A stretch of 64,000 nt of DNA from positions 1 to 64,000 of the forward strand of contig CANQYT010000002.1 in NCBI GenBank assembly GCA_947628135.1, in the 5' to 3' direction. This DNA is from an uncultured Clostridia bacterium. Its GTDB lineage: Bacteria > Bacillota > Clostridia > Christensenellales > CAG-314. Positions 14,650 to 25,086 of this stretch are shown here, in pieces. Below the pieces are notes generated by a model. It searched no databases. It saw only the letters and a program-made list of their open reading frames with translations, and was not told the DNA's origin. The position numbers and the translations under genes were made by a program. Position 1 is the first letter of the stretch; every line of letters begins with the position of its first letter.

Positions 14650-17600
14650 ATGCCCAAATTCAAAATCATATGTTTCATCGTCGCGGCAGTGCTTGCCGCC
14701 GTGGGAACAGTGGTCGTGTTGAGAAACCTCAGCAGCGACTACGTCCCGCCGACGAACACCAACGTAGAGGACTACAACACTTATCTCGACCGCACGGAGG
14801 ATATGGACATCACCGATCGCAGTCGGGACGTTACCGATTTCCTTTTTGTGGCGCACAAGCGGCTGCTCAGCGGCAGCGGCTTCAAGGGCGTGTCGGAAGG
14901 CGCATCAACTGCTGTTATGGGCATAAAGCAGAACGTCTTGAACACGCGTTACGTGGTGGGTGATTTTGCAAACAAAAGCGTATTCAAGGAAATGGTAACT
15001 ACGGGCGCGGTTTCCAACGCTTATCAACTGTATCTCGTGGACGCCAGCAAAAACGGCAGTTACGTTTACCGCGACAGCGACAGGATAAACGGTTTGCGGG
15101 ACGTGGTGTGGAGCAGCAGCGCAACTCCCCTTGCCTGGCAGCAATTTATGGACAGTTTCGGACACCGTTCCGACAAACTTACGGGTTACATTCTCAACCG
15201 CGACACCATCGCGGGAGGCGAGTTTGTGGGAGAGGAAAACGGTCTGTATACTTTCCGATACATATTGAAAACGGAAGAAGTCAGTTTCAACTACCCCGCG
15301 GAGGGCGGCGAAGTGGTTACCCTCCAACGCGGCGCGGCGGAAAAACTCTGCTACGAAATGGTTAAAAACGGCGGGTTGGAAAACTTGCCCACGTTTGAAA
15401 AGTGCGAGATCTACGTCACAATGGACGCGGATTTCAACATAAAAAGTTTGCGTACCGATTGCCGCTACGTGGCTCAGACTATGGGTATCAACGCAGGCTG
15501 TTCGGAAGACATAACGGAAACTTTCGAACCCTACGAGGGCGACCTGCCTTACAGCGATTTCTTTACCCCCTATCTGGGACAGACGGGCGGCTCTCTTGAC
15601 GAAAAAGCCACTCCGCTCGGAATGTTGACGGGGATGTTCTCGCCCTATCTCAACGGCGAGCGGTTGCAGGCGAAGTTGACCGTCCTCAACGGCGACAAAG
15701 CGTTTACCGACGCAATGGTTTCCATAGACGGTCTGGACATTGCAGACCTAAGCAAACTTTCGGTAGACCTTCGTCTCGGCGACCTCAACCTCAATTACTT
15801 ACACGGCGACGGCAAAATACTGTTCAATTACGGCGATTTCAACGCCTCAGCCTCCATCAGCGGCGTAACGGAACTTGTGGGTACGTTTTCCGCTCTTTTA
15901 GGCGAGCCGAGTACGGCTTCGGCAACTGCCGCAACGCAGGACTTGGACCTTTTGGCTCTGCTCAACGACCTACAATACGAACTTTCCGACGACGAACAAA
16001 TCTGCACGGTCACCCTGCCCCTAAGCGTGGCGGGTCTGGACATAAACGCCTCCCTTGTGGGAATTTCCAACGGCAGCGGTTACGATTTCAGTTACGCCGA
16101 CATAACTATCGGCGACGTAGCGTTGCACGTGGAGTTGCAAAGTTGGTCTCCCGCACAGATAGACGCCAACGCTTCGGAAATTCTCGGTATAGCCGATTTG
16201 ATAGAGGACGGCAAACTGTCTCTTACGGCAAACGTCGAAATTCCTCTCTTCGACAGAACGTACAGCGTAACTGCCGACGTTCTCGCCGACCTTGCTTCAA
16301 AAGCAGTCCGCGCGCACGCGGTATTGGGCAGCAACGGCGAATTGGACGCGGTGTATATTGACGGAACGGCGTATCTTGCGCTGGGCGACAACCTCAAATT
16401 CAAGTTGGACGTATCTCAAACGGACAAGTTGCAAGAAATCGCGGAAAATTTGACTTCGAAATTGGGCGGCGGCGTTCTGCCCGATACAAACGCGGCGCAT
16501 CTGTTGACGCTGTTCGGCGGCGTGGACGTGCTCACCGACATAAACGGCGTTGATTTGCAGTTTGCGATAGGCGAAATGCGCGTAACTCTCCGTCTCGCGG
16601 ACCGCGGCGGACGTTGGCAAGTGGAAAAGATAACCGCCAACGGTTACGGCGTGGACGCGACAGTTGCGCCTGCCGATTCCTACGGCGACGTTTACGCGCC
16701 TGCGGACGCGGAACAATACGTGGACGTCACTCAACTTGCAGACGCCTTTGACGAGGCTGTATTGGAGGCGTTGGACGCGCAAGGTATAGGCGCAAAATTC
16801 GATCTTCAACTCACTCTCGGCGGCAAGACGTACCGTGCGGAGGGCAACGTGCTTCGCGACGCGCAAGGCAATGTCGAGGCAACAGCCGCGGTGTACGACG
16901 ACGAAGTGGGTATCCTCACCGCAAACGTAGTTTATTACGACCAAACTGTATATCTCACTGTCAACGGCGTAAAAGTCGCCTTTGCGGTAAGCGGCGGCGG
17001 TATCGACGCGGACGTTGTCGACGCGCTCGGAAAACTCGTCTCCGACGAACGGATAAGCCGACTGCTGGAAAGCGACGACGACGTTTCGGAACTTGTCGGA
17101 ACTGTCGGCGCGTTGGTGCAAAAAGTAAAAGATTTCGACGTCGAAAGTCTGTGGGATACGGACTTCACGGCGACGGTTACGCGTTTCCTGTTTGACGAGG
17201 GCGTACTTGCGGTAACTTTGGACGGCGCGGCGCTCGGCTTTGACGGCGCGCAACTCTCTTTCGACGTGTACACGGAAGAGGGCAGCCTCGCTTTGCGGCT
17301 GTACGGTTTGCCCGTTTCCGCCGATCCGCAAGGTACGGTGCGGCTTGTTACGGACGTGCCGACGGTGGAGCGCCCCGACGCGGAAGAATACGTGCTTACT
17401 CTCAGAGGCACTGTGTTCGGCGCGACCGCGGACGTCACGCTTGACCTTGCCAAGTCGGATATATGGGCAAGTGTGCATATCCGCAACGAAGAGTTGCTCG
17501 TCCGATTTGTCGGCGGCAAGTTGTACGCGGCATACGGCGGAATAAAGATAGTCCTTGACGTGACCGACGCGGGTACGTTGGGCAAACTTCAATCGCTTAT

Positions 17601-20600
17601 GGGCGACGTCGGCGCACCCGACCTTCCCGTTGCGGAAGTGGCGGCTATGCTTGCCGCGCTCAAAGCCGACTTTACGGGGGACAGCCCCGCGCTTTCGCTG
17701 GACGGCGAGGCGGTAAAAGTCAGCGTCAACTTCACCAATACGGACGGCAATCTGATGTTCGACGGTGTAAACGCGGAATTTACGCTGAACGGCGAAGTGT
17801 ACGAGGCGACTCTTGCGTGCGGCGACGCTCCCGCTTTCAAACTCGATACGGAACAACAATTCGTTGACGGCAACGCGCTTGTCGAAAGTCTTGCCGATAC
17901 AATAGCCACTTTCCGCGGCGGAAATGCGGCAATACACGCCGCTCTCGACTTCACGTCGGGCAGCGACGCTTACTGCGCAGAGATATTCGTCGATTGCGGC
18001 GACGTACTGCGCGTGCGGATTATCCTCACCGATAAGGCGGCGAACGTAACGCTCGTATCTGCCGAAATTATCTATATTGCTCAGGGTGCGCAAGGTACTT
18101 TGTATATCGACGTCAACGGTATCCGTCAGGCGGTGAGTATGACTTCCTTGCAGCAGAGCGGCGGCGAATCCGTCCTTGGACAACTTGTCGGTATAGCCAA
18201 CGAGTTCAAAGGCGTAAGCGACGTTACGGACGACCTGTTCGATGTGTTCGACAAACTTGCGCAGGGCGCGAAAGATTTCGTATATTCTCAATTCCTTTCC
18301 GATCTGTACGAAACGGAAGGCAGGTACTGCCTTGCGCTTGATTTGCGGCAAATAGGTCTCGGTACGGCAAACGTTACGTTCGGCTTGGGTAGCGACCCGT
18401 CGGTAAGCGTAACGGGACTGTCGATAGGAAATATCTCTGCCGACGTAACGGCGGAAGTAAGCATATCCGACGCCGTTGTCGAAGAACCTTCGGCAAGCGA
18501 CTACGTAACGGAATTTACGTTCCGTCTCGGCGAGATGGACGGCAAAGCGCGCGTAGACGTATACAATCGTTACGCTTGCGGCGAACTGTCATTAAAAGAC
18601 GGCAGCAAATTGCTGTTTGAGTACTCCGACGGCGCTGTGTATTTGCAATACGGCGAAATTTCGCTCACGGCAAAAGCGGCGGACGCGAACGAGTTGTTGA
18701 AACTCATCGGTAAATTTACGGATTTGCCGCAAATGCCGCAATTTACGGCGGAACAGGCGGCTGCAACGGTGAAAGGGCTGCTCGCTCAACTTTCCTGCCG
18801 TCGCGGCAACACGGCGGACGGTTACGCTCTGACGGTGGATTACCGCGAAGCGTCCGTCACAGCCGACTTTGCGTGCGGCGAGGGAACGGCGGCGCTTTCG
18901 GGCGTGACGGTAGTGTACGGCGGAACGACGATTTCCGTGCAAATCGCAACAACTCCGCTCACCTTTACCGATATAGACAAAACCGCCGATTTCGTAGACG
19001 TGACGGAAGTGGCGCAGTTGTTTGCGCAACCCGTTGCCGATTTACTGCAATTCCGCAGTTTCGGCTCGGACAACATAGAAATGAATGTAACGTTGGGCGG
19101 CAAGACCTACGTCGTAAACGGCAGTTTTGCTCGCGACGGCGAGGGAACGATGCGCTTCAAAGCGACGTTGCTCGACGGCGAACTCGGCATTGCCGACGTT
19201 GACGTGATAGTCGTCGGCGGCAACGTGTATCTGACGGTAAACGGCGTAAAGGCGGCGTTCAAAGTGCCCGACGTCGGCGGTAACGTCGATTTCGGCGCGG
19301 TTATGGAGCAACTTGCCGCAAACAAGCAGGCAGAGCAACTGCTTTCAGCCTATCCCGAAGCGGCGGAACTCATCGACCAAATTGGCAAAGTCGCCTCTGC
19401 GTTCGCTCGGTTCGATGTGTCCGATACGAATTTCGGCGCGATGTTTGCTTCGCTGCGCTTCGAAAACGGCGAACTTGCTCTCGGCGTAAACGCAAGCGCG
19501 TTTGAGTTGGGCAACTTCACGCTGACTTTGAGCCTGGACGACGGCAAGTTGGCGGTAGGCTTGCGCGACTTTGCGTTGGCAAGCGTAAAACTGCAATCGG
19601 TTAGCGCAACGCTGTACGGCGGCGCGGACGAAATACAAAAACCGTCCTCCGACGATTACGTGATAAGTCTCGCTATCAACGGCTTCGGCGCGGACATAGA
19701 CCTCGTTGCCGACCTGTACAATATGGACGTGTGGGCGACGGTCGCCTTCCGCCGCGACCCCGTTGAGGGCATACACGTCAACGAAACGGCGCAACTGCGC
19801 TACGTCAACGGCAATTTGTACGTCAATTTCAACAACGTAAAACTTGTGTTTGCCTCGAAAGAATTGGGCAAAGCGGTAAGCCGCCTCGTCGGACTGCTTT
19901 CAACGGGCGAAAGCGCGCTGCCGCAATTGGACGACGTTCTGTCGCGGCTTGTGTTCGACCTCGTCGGCGAAAGTCACTCCATTTACTACAACGGAGAGGA
20001 CTTCGACGTGCAAGTCAACTTCAAGCAGGCAAGCGACAAACTGTTCTTCGACGGTATCACGGCTGACGTGGGCGGTCAACGCGTCACGGTGCAGATGCAG
20101 GAAGCGTCCTTCGACAAATTGGAAACAGACGGCGGCTACGTATTTGCGGACGGCAATTTGCTGCTTGACAAACTTGCGGACATTTTGCAGACGGTAAAAC
20201 AAGCCGACGGGCTCAGCGCGCAGTTCGATCTCAATTTGACGTTGAACGGAAGCAGTTACATAGCGCACGTGGGACTTACGTACAACAGCGGACTCGAAGT
20301 GAGTTTTGTACTTACGGACAGCGCCGAGCAACTCATCGCAAACGGCAAACTGATTTACGTAAACGACGTGCTTTACATAGACGTAAACGGCGTCAAACAG
20401 GCTGTCGCTTTGGACGGCAAAGAGGATGACGGCGAACCCTTCCGCCTCGCCAATCTCAAAACGGCTCTCAAAGAGTACCTCGGCATACACGACGTTCTGG
20501 ACGAAGTGATACGCTTTGTCAACGCTCTGCCCGACAAACTTACGGACGAAACCAACGTTCCGACCATTTCCGCGCTGATAGGCGGTTTGACCTTGGACGC

Positions 20601-23600
20601 GCAAAACAACGTGGTGCTTACTCTTGCCGCAAGCAAATTGGGCTTGACGGGAGACGTTGCGATTACCGTCGGAACTGACGACAAACTTCAATACGTCACC
20701 TTTGGCACGGGCGAAGTGCGTTTGGGAGACGCGTTGTCGCTCAGCGCCGAGGGCACTTTGAAGCCCTGCGGCGACCCCGTTACCGCTCCCGATCCGTCCG
20801 ATTACGTAACGGAACTGAACGTCGAACTGTTTGTGGACATACGTTCCGACGAGCAGGCGGCTGTCGCGCTTTCGGACGACGGCAAACTTAAAATAACCGT
20901 CGGTTTGCGGCTGGATCTGTTCAACGATCGCGTGTTCGGTACGGCGGGCTTCAACGGCAACAGCGTCACTTTCGAGTTGAGGCTGAACAGCGGCAACCTG
21001 TTCGTTGTGCTGGGCGGCGTCAACGGCGGCAGCAAACTGAAATTCAACATAAATACGGATATCGACGAGATACGTACGGCGCTTGCCGAATTGGGCTTTA
21101 CCCTGCCCGAACTGAATTTGGGCGGCGATGCGGTTACTACCGTCAAGTCGTTGCTCGACGGCATCGGATATTCGCGCACGCAAAACGGCTACGCGTTGAG
21201 TTTGGCATTGGACGGCATTTCCGTCGGAGTGGGCTTCAACGTGGAGGACGGCGGCGTATCCCTCGGCGACATAAGCGTCAACGGCGGCGGCTTTGACGTC
21301 AACGCCCGTCAGACTGCGAAAAACGACGCCAACAAAGGCTTGCCCGACGCAGAAAAACATATCGACGAATATCTCTCCGCCGCGGATACGCTCGGCGAAC
21401 TTCTGCCCGCGGTGGCTGCTCTGACAAAGTGCGACAGTTTCGCTGTCGACTTCGACGGAGTGGTGACGTTGGGCGGAAAGACCTACGACCTTGTCGCGTC
21501 GGTGAACGTGGTCGGTTCAGACGCGTACATCAGGATAGAATCGTTGCTCTACGACGGCAAACGCGTCACCCTCATCAAAGAAGGTCAATTGTGGATAGTG
21601 GACAACGTCCTGTACGTGGATATCGGCGGTATCAAAGTAAAGGTGAATCTCGCAGGTAGCGGCGATGCCGACAGCCCCGCAGCCGTCTCAAACGACGCTC
21701 TCGGCGGAACTCTCAACGGACTTCGCGGCTACAACGACTATCTCGACAAACTGTTGAATCTCGTCGAAAGCGTCGTCTCAACCGACTTACTGTCCTGCAA
21801 TTTCACCGATATGATACACATCTCCAAAGAAAAAGGCGCGTACAAACTTACCGTAAACGGCGGGCTTTGGAACGTGTCCGAGTTTACCGCTACGCTTTCC
21901 GTCCTCGGCAGTAAGCCCGACGGACTGCAATTGTCGATAAGCGACTTCGTCTACGGCGACATCGCGTTCGACTGCAACAAACTTTCCGTCACCAACCTCG
22001 GCAGTATCACCGCTCCGCCGGAAAACGACGATTGGACCACCAACCTCGACATAAGCGTAGAGGACGGAACGGACATCACAAACACCATTCATCTCCGTCT
22101 CGATCTGATAGAAATGATGGTGTACGTGAAGATAGAGTCGCAGGACACTCACGAGGGCGCTGTGGACACGACTATGTACGAACTGTACGTAAAGTACGAC
22201 ATCACCGCCAACAAACTGTGGCTGTCCAACCGCGGCGACGCCAACGTTTCGGTGGACATCAACGACATCAGCAGTATCGTAGCGGAAATAAACGACGTCG
22301 TAAACAAGGTTGCCAAGGAACAGCACAACTTTGAGTTGCCCAACCTCTTCCAAGGCGGTTTCAACCTCAAAGACATTTTCGACACGCTGGAATTTGTCCA
22401 CGACAGTCAAAAGAACGGCATAGGTATCACTTTCGACGCAATGGGCTTCTCCATAGAGGCGCTTGTGGGCGACAACGCGTTCTCTGCGGACATCGACGTG
22501 CGCAGTATCTTCGAGGACACCGACCTGCACGTTGCGGGCGCGTCCGACAGCGTACACAGAGCGTTTGCCGACGAAATGGATTCCCGTATAAGCGGCGGCA
22601 AGGTAAACTACGTGGCGGTGGACGAAGTGTTCGACTACCTGTTCTACGGTCCTAACGGCAATTTGGACGGCAGCAAGGACAACAACGGCGTAATGTACGA
22701 CCTCGTCGAAACCAACGCTTGGCGCTTCGATTTCAGAGGAGACACAAACAACGACAAGCACAGCAACGTCATTATCGACAGTACGGACTCGGCAGGCAAC
22801 CCCGTCACCGACAAGTACCGCATAGCGCCCGGCTCGTACATTGTTTTCGCTTTCAACAAGTCGGATACGTCGTTCAGTATGAACCAACTGCTGCATACCT
22901 TCGGCGAGAGCAAAGACGACGGCTATCGCGACCTGTTCATACTGCTCAACACCCTGCAACTGCGCGCAAAACTTACCTTGCAGAAGTACAATTCCGCAAC
23001 CAAAGCCTATTCCGATATGTTGTATCTGGACATCGCGTTGCTCAGATATGCGGGCGGCGGAACGGCTGACAGCGCAAAGGCGCGCCTGTACATAAGTTAC
23101 GACACAAGCCACGCCGACGGCAGAAGCGGCGAACTCAACGCCACGCTCAGTCTCGACGCGCTGGACGACGTGATAAGTCTTAAAGACGCACTCGACAACG
23201 TTCTCGGCGGCGCTATCACAAATCTCGTAACGAAGATTTCCGATATGATCGCCGAAATGAAGAATAACACGCCCAAGATGCAACTTGGCAGACTTGCCCG
23301 TCTGTTCTCCGCAGTCACTTACGGCGGCGACGGCAACAACTTCGGTATCACCGTCAACGGCAAAGCCCTCAGCGACAAGTTGGGCACAATCGACCTCAAC
23401 GTAAGCGCTTACAACGGCACGCAGGGCAGCAACGTCGCTGCGGCGGAGCGGCGCGGCAGAGGTCTCACGGTAAACGAACTCGCGTTTGCCTACGGCGGCT
23501 TGTCGTTGGAGTTGGTAAACGTCGACGTGTCCGCGTCCACCTACGAGACAGTTGAGGGCACAGAGGGCACGCAGAGCCGCACCTACGACTACGTGACCTA

Positions 23601-24735
23601 CGGCATAAACGGTTACCGCGCCGACCACGGCACGCCCGTAACCAAAGCCGTAAACAACGTGGAAGCCAATTCCGCCTACGACAAGACTAACGACCACGGC
23701 TACGATATGAGCAAGTTTATGAACTTCGACAGCCTGTACGAACTCGCCGCCTCGTTGGTGATAACCGCCGGCAACGAAGATACAAACGGCAGAAGGTCGT
23801 TTGAAATAAGCGGTACTCTGCACGTTGACATCTTGTCTATCTACAACGTTGACATAGACTTGAAGATGTATGCCGATATAGACGAACACGGCGACAGTTA
23901 CTTCGCTGTACGATTGGTGCGCCCGGACAAAACCGTATTCGATGACAAAGGCGGCTACTCTTACTTGACGTTTACTACCAACGACGGAAACGGCAACCCC
24001 GTATTCAATATTTACAGGGATTCGCGGCTTAACAACAGATGTCCGCAATGTGGCTCTACAAACGTTAAGTATAGATATGACATTACGTTTAAGTATGATT
24101 GCAAAGATTGCGGCGCACAAAAGATAAGCCCCGTGGACGGCAAGTTGGATTCGGACTTTGATATGAAATACGCATACAGCGAGACGAATATCGCGCCGGG
24201 AGAATTCCTGGACAACCTGATACAAAACAAAAAGTATCTGTTTGAATTGCTCAACTTCGGAAGCACTATCGAAAATCTGATAGTGGACCAGATCAACAAT
24301 CCCGACGCAAAGGTGTTCGGCGTGGACTACGGCATAGAAGATATTCTCGACACGGGCGAGTCCTACAACTACGGCGACGCCACCGACAACGACGGCAAAG
24401 CGGTTGCGGGACACAAACAATTCCAAATCAAAGCCAACCTCAGCCCCATTTCCAGCGCGTTGGGCACGCTGGACGTCAAGATACATCACAGCGGCGACTT
24501 CAACAATTTGATGAAGTGGAATCCCGCAACGGGCAAGTACGAGTACGACAATAACAAACTTGCCGCTATCAAGTTGGATCGTCTGTGCGGCGGACTGAAC
24601 ATAATCAGTATCGTGCATATCAATTTCGATTTGCAACATTCCACCCCGGGTTACGGCACTGCGCGCTACTTTACTTCGGACCTGCCGCAACTGTGGAGGG
24701 ACAGCGCCGCCTGGACAACGCCTCATCTTCTTTGA
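14650..24735 (+). CDS. Giant (3361-residue) extracellular repeat protein with embedded zinc ribbon
   Basis: The ATG at 14650 (AAAGGA upstream) is preferred over the track start 20 codons earlier. A short N-terminal signal anchor (IICFIVAAVLAAVGTVVVL) lacks a lipobox, so the protein is probably held by an uncleaved N-terminal helix. A roughly 220-residue N-terminal domain is followed by at least five tandem units of about 380 residues. Each has two related beta-rich halves. Half A ends in variants of VYLTVNGVK (near residues 718, 1095, 1477, 1855, 2264). Half B begins near SDYVTE or DDYVIS and includes DVWATV (near 911, 1282, 1666, 2051, 2459). The halves look like LolA/LppX-type lipid-binding half-barrels. 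Near residues 3127-3155 lies a four-cysteine zinc ribbon (RCPQCGS and DCKDCG). No C-terminal membrane helix or LPxTG is seen. Function is unknown. Confidence 0.8.
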   Translation: MPKFKIICFIVAAVLAAVGTVVVLRNLSSDYVPPTNTNVEDYNTYLDRTEDMDITDRSRDVTDFLFVAHKRLLSGSGFKGVSEGASTAVMGIKQNVLNTRYVVGDFANKSVFKEMVTTGAVSNAYQLYLVDASKNGSYVYRDSDRINGLRDVVWSSSATPLAWQQFMDSFGHRSDKLTGYILNRDTIAGGEFVGEENGLYTFRYILKTEEVSFNYPAEGGEVVTLQRGAAEKLCYEMVKNGGLENLPTFEKCEIYVTMDADFNIKSLRTDCRYVAQTMGINAGCSEDITETFEPYEGDLPYSDFFTPYLGQTGGSLDEKATPLGMLTGMFSPYLNGERLQAKLTVLNGDKAFTDAMVSIDGLDIADLSKLSVDLRLGDLNLNYLHGDGKILFNYGDFNASASISGVTELVGTFSALLGEPSTASATAATQDLDLLALLNDLQYELSDDEQICTVTLPLSVAGLDINASLVGISNGSGYDFSYADITIGDVALHVELQSWSPAQIDANASEILGIADLIEDGKLSLTANVEIPLFDRTYSVTADVLADLASKAVRAHAVLGSNGELDAVYIDGTAYLALGDNLKFKLDVSQTDKLQEIAENLTSKLGGGVLPDTNAAHLLTLFGGVDVLTDINGVDLQFAIGEMRVTLRLADRGGRWQVEKITANGYGVDATVAPADSYGDVYAPADAEQYVDVTQLADAFDEAVLEALDAQGIGAKFDLQLTLGGKTYRAEGNVLRDAQGNVEATAAVYDDEVGILTANVVYYDQTVYLTVNGVKVAFAVSGGGIDADVVDALGKLVSDERISRLLESDDDVSELVGTVGALVQKVKDFDVESLWDTDFTATVTRFLFDEGVLAVTLDGAALGFDGAQLSFDVYTEEGSLALRLYGLPVSADPQGTVRLVTDVPTVERPDAEEYVLTLRGTVFGATADVTLDLAKSDIWASVHIRNEELLVRFVGGKLYAAYGGIKIVLDVTDAGTLGKLQSLMGDVGAPDLPVAEVAAMLAALKADFTGDSPALSLDGEAVKVSVNFTNTDGNLMFDGVNAEFTLNGEVYEATLACGDAPAFKLDTEQQFVDGNALVESLADTIATFRGGNAAIHAALDFTSGSDAYCAEIFVDCGDVLRVRIILTDKAANVTLVSAEIIYIAQGAQGTLYIDVNGIRQAVSMTSLQQSGGESVLGQLVGIANEFKGVSDVTDDLFDVFDKLAQGAKDFVYSQFLSDLYETEGRYCLALDLRQIGLGTANVTFGLGSDPSVSVTGLSIGNISADVTAEVSISDAVVEEPSASDYVTEFTFRLGEMDGKARVDVYNRYACGELSLKDGSKLLFEYSDGAVYLQYGEISLTAKAADANELLKLIGKFTDLPQMPQFTAEQAAATVKGLLAQLSCRRGNTADGYALTVDYREASVTADFACGEGTAALSGVTVVYGGTTISVQIATTPLTFTDIDKTADFVDVTEVAQLFAQPVADLLQFRSFGSDNIEMNVTLGGKTYVVNGSFARDGEGTMRFKATLLDGELGIADVDVIVVGGNVYLTVNGVKAAFKVPDVGGNVDFGAVMEQLAANKQAEQLLSAYPEAAELIDQIGKVASAFARFDVSDTNFGAMFASLRFENGELALGVNASAFELGNFTLTLSLDDGKLAVGLRDFALASVKLQSVSATLYGGADEIQKPSSDDYVISLAINGFGADIDLVADLYNMDVWATVAFRRDPVEGIHVNETAQLRYVNGNLYVNFNNVKLVFASKELGKAVSRLVGLLSTGESALPQLDDVLSRLVFDLVGESHSIYYNGEDFDVQVNFKQASDKLFFDGITADVGGQRVTVQMQEASFDKLETDGGYVFADGNLLLDKLADILQTVKQADGLSAQFDLNLTLNGSSYIAHVGLTYNSGLEVSFVLTDSAEQLIANGKLIYVNDVLYIDVNGVKQAVALDGKEDDGEPFRLANLKTALKEYLGIHDVLDEVIRFVNALPDKLTDETNVPTISALIGGLTLDAQNNVVLTLAASKLGLTGDVAITVGTDDKLQYVTFGTGEVRLGDALSLSAEGTLKPCGDPVTAPDPSDYVTELNVELFVDIRSDEQAAVALSDDGKLKITVGLRLDLFNDRVFGTAGFNGNSVTFELRLNSGNLFVVLGGVNGGSKLKFNINTDIDEIRTALAELGFTLPELNLGGDAVTTVKSLLDGIGYSRTQNGYALSLALDGISVGVGFNVEDGGVSLGDISVNGGGFDVNARQTAKNDANKGLPDAEKHIDEYLSAADTLGELLPAVAALTKCDSFAVDFDGVVTLGGKTYDLVASVNVVGSDAYIRIESLLYDGKRVTLIKEGQLWIVDNVLYVDIGGIKVKVNLAGSGDADSPAAVSNDALGGTLNGLRGYNDYLDKLLNLVESVVSTDLLSCNFTDMIHISKEKGAYKLTVNGGLWNVSEFTATLSVLGSKPDGLQLSISDFVYGDIAFDCNKLSVTNLGSITAPPENDDWTTNLDISVEDGTDITNTIHLRLDLIEMMVYVKIESQDTHEGAVDTTMYELYVKYDITANKLWLSNRGDANVSVDINDISSIVAEINDVVNKVAKEQHNFELPNLFQGGFNLKDIFDTLEFVHDSQKNGIGITFDAMGFSIEALVGDNAFSADIDVRSIFEDTDLHVAGASDSVHRAFADEMDSRISGGKVNYVAVDEVFDYLFYGPNGNLDGSKDNNGVMYDLVETNAWRFDFRGDTNNDKHSNVIIDSTDSAGNPVTDKYRIAPGSYIVFAFNKSDTSFSMNQLLHTFGESKDDGYRDLFILLNTLQLRAKLTLQKYNSATKAYSDMLYLDIALLRYAGGGTADSAKARLYISYDTSHADGRSGELNATLSLDALDDVISLKDALDNVLGGAITNLVTKISDMIAEMKNNTPKMQLGRLARLFSAVTYGGDGNNFGITVNGKALSDKLGTIDLNVSAYNGTQGSNVAAAERRGRGLTVNELAFAYGGLSLELVNVDVSASTYETVEGTEGTQSRTYDYVTYGINGYRADHGTPVTKAVNNVEANSAYDKTNDHGYDMSKFMNFDSLYELAASLVITAGNEDTNGRRSFEISGTLHVDILSIYNVDIDLKMYADIDEHGDSYFAVRLVRPDKTVFDDKGGYSYLTFTTNDGNGNPVFNIYRDSRLNNRCPQCGSTNVKYRYDITFKYDCKDCGAQKISPVDGKLDSDFDMKYAYSETNIAPGEFLDNLIQNKKYLFELLNFGSTIENLIVDQINNPDAKVFGVDYGIEDILDTGESYNYGDATDNDGKAVAGHKQFQIKANLSPISSALGTLDVKIHHSGDFNNLMKWNPATGKYEYDNNKLAAIKLDRLCGGLNIISIVHINFDLQHSTPGYGTARYFTSDLPQLWRDSAAWTTPHLL
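16750..22230 (+). repeat. Five tandem ~1.14-kb coding repeats (about 380 residues each)
   Basis: Half-A signatures recur at about nt 16801, 17932, 19078, 20212 and 21440, and half-B signatures at about 17380, 18493, 19645, 20800 and 22026. This is a period of roughly 1130-1230 bp. DNA identity between units is low although the protein patterns align, so the duplications are old. Confidence 0.65.
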
Positions 24736-24752
24736 TACGTCATTCCAATGCA

Positions 24753-24790
24753 AACGCCTTTCGCAGCGCGCGAAGGGCGTTTTGCTTGCG
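24753..24790 (+). terminator. Terminator after the giant gene
   Basis: AACGCCTTTCGC pairs with GCGAAGGGCGTT (one G-T pair), followed by TTGCTTGCG. The T-run is weak. Confidence 0.55.
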
Positions 24791-24799
24791 CGTTTGCGC

Positions 24800-24900
24800 A
24801 CTTGAACAGCGGCGCATACCTTTTCGGAGGGTATGAAACAAGCGCGTTGTTTGACGGAGGAAAGTCCGAGTAGGTCCTTGCCCCTCCCGTTTGCGATATG
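24800..24900 (+). other. RNase P RNA-like sequence fragment
   Basis: GGAGGAAAGTCCGAG at 24856-24870 matches the universally conserved 5' P4 region of bacterial RNase P RNA, and a hairpin CATACC...GGGTATG lies just upstream, as P3 would. The other conserved blocks (the ACAGAA region and the 3' P4 strand) are not found in the next 200 bp. This is at best a truncated copy, or a chance match. The rest of 24790-25022 holds no supported gene. Confidence 0.25.
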
Positions 24901-25022
24901 CAACCGTCGTGAAGCGTTTATTTGTTTCGTGATTTTTTTGCGGCTTGCGACGAGCGGCAGAACGTATCGTCGAAAAACGTTCTATCGCCGCGCCCGTTTT
25001 GCACCCGCTTAGAAAAAAGGTA

Positions 25023-25051
25023 TTGACATTTTATTATATATATACTAAAAT
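25023..25051 (+). promoter_or_regulatory. SigA promoter of cdd
   Basis: A perfect TTGACA and TAAAAT are separated by 17 bp of AT-rich sequence, 36 bp upstream of the cdd start. Confidence 0.75.
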
Positions 25052-25086
25052 ATAAATCCACCTTTTGAAAAGGAGACTGCACAAAG

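Noticed and set aside
21787-24903. 1038-aa minus-strand ORF opposite the giant gene, and similar long antisense ORFs (16297-18351, 19900-21360)
   Set aside because: They mirror the plus-strand codon bias, lack ribosome binding sites and family motifs, and the plus-strand frame carries the recognisable repeats and zinc ribbon.
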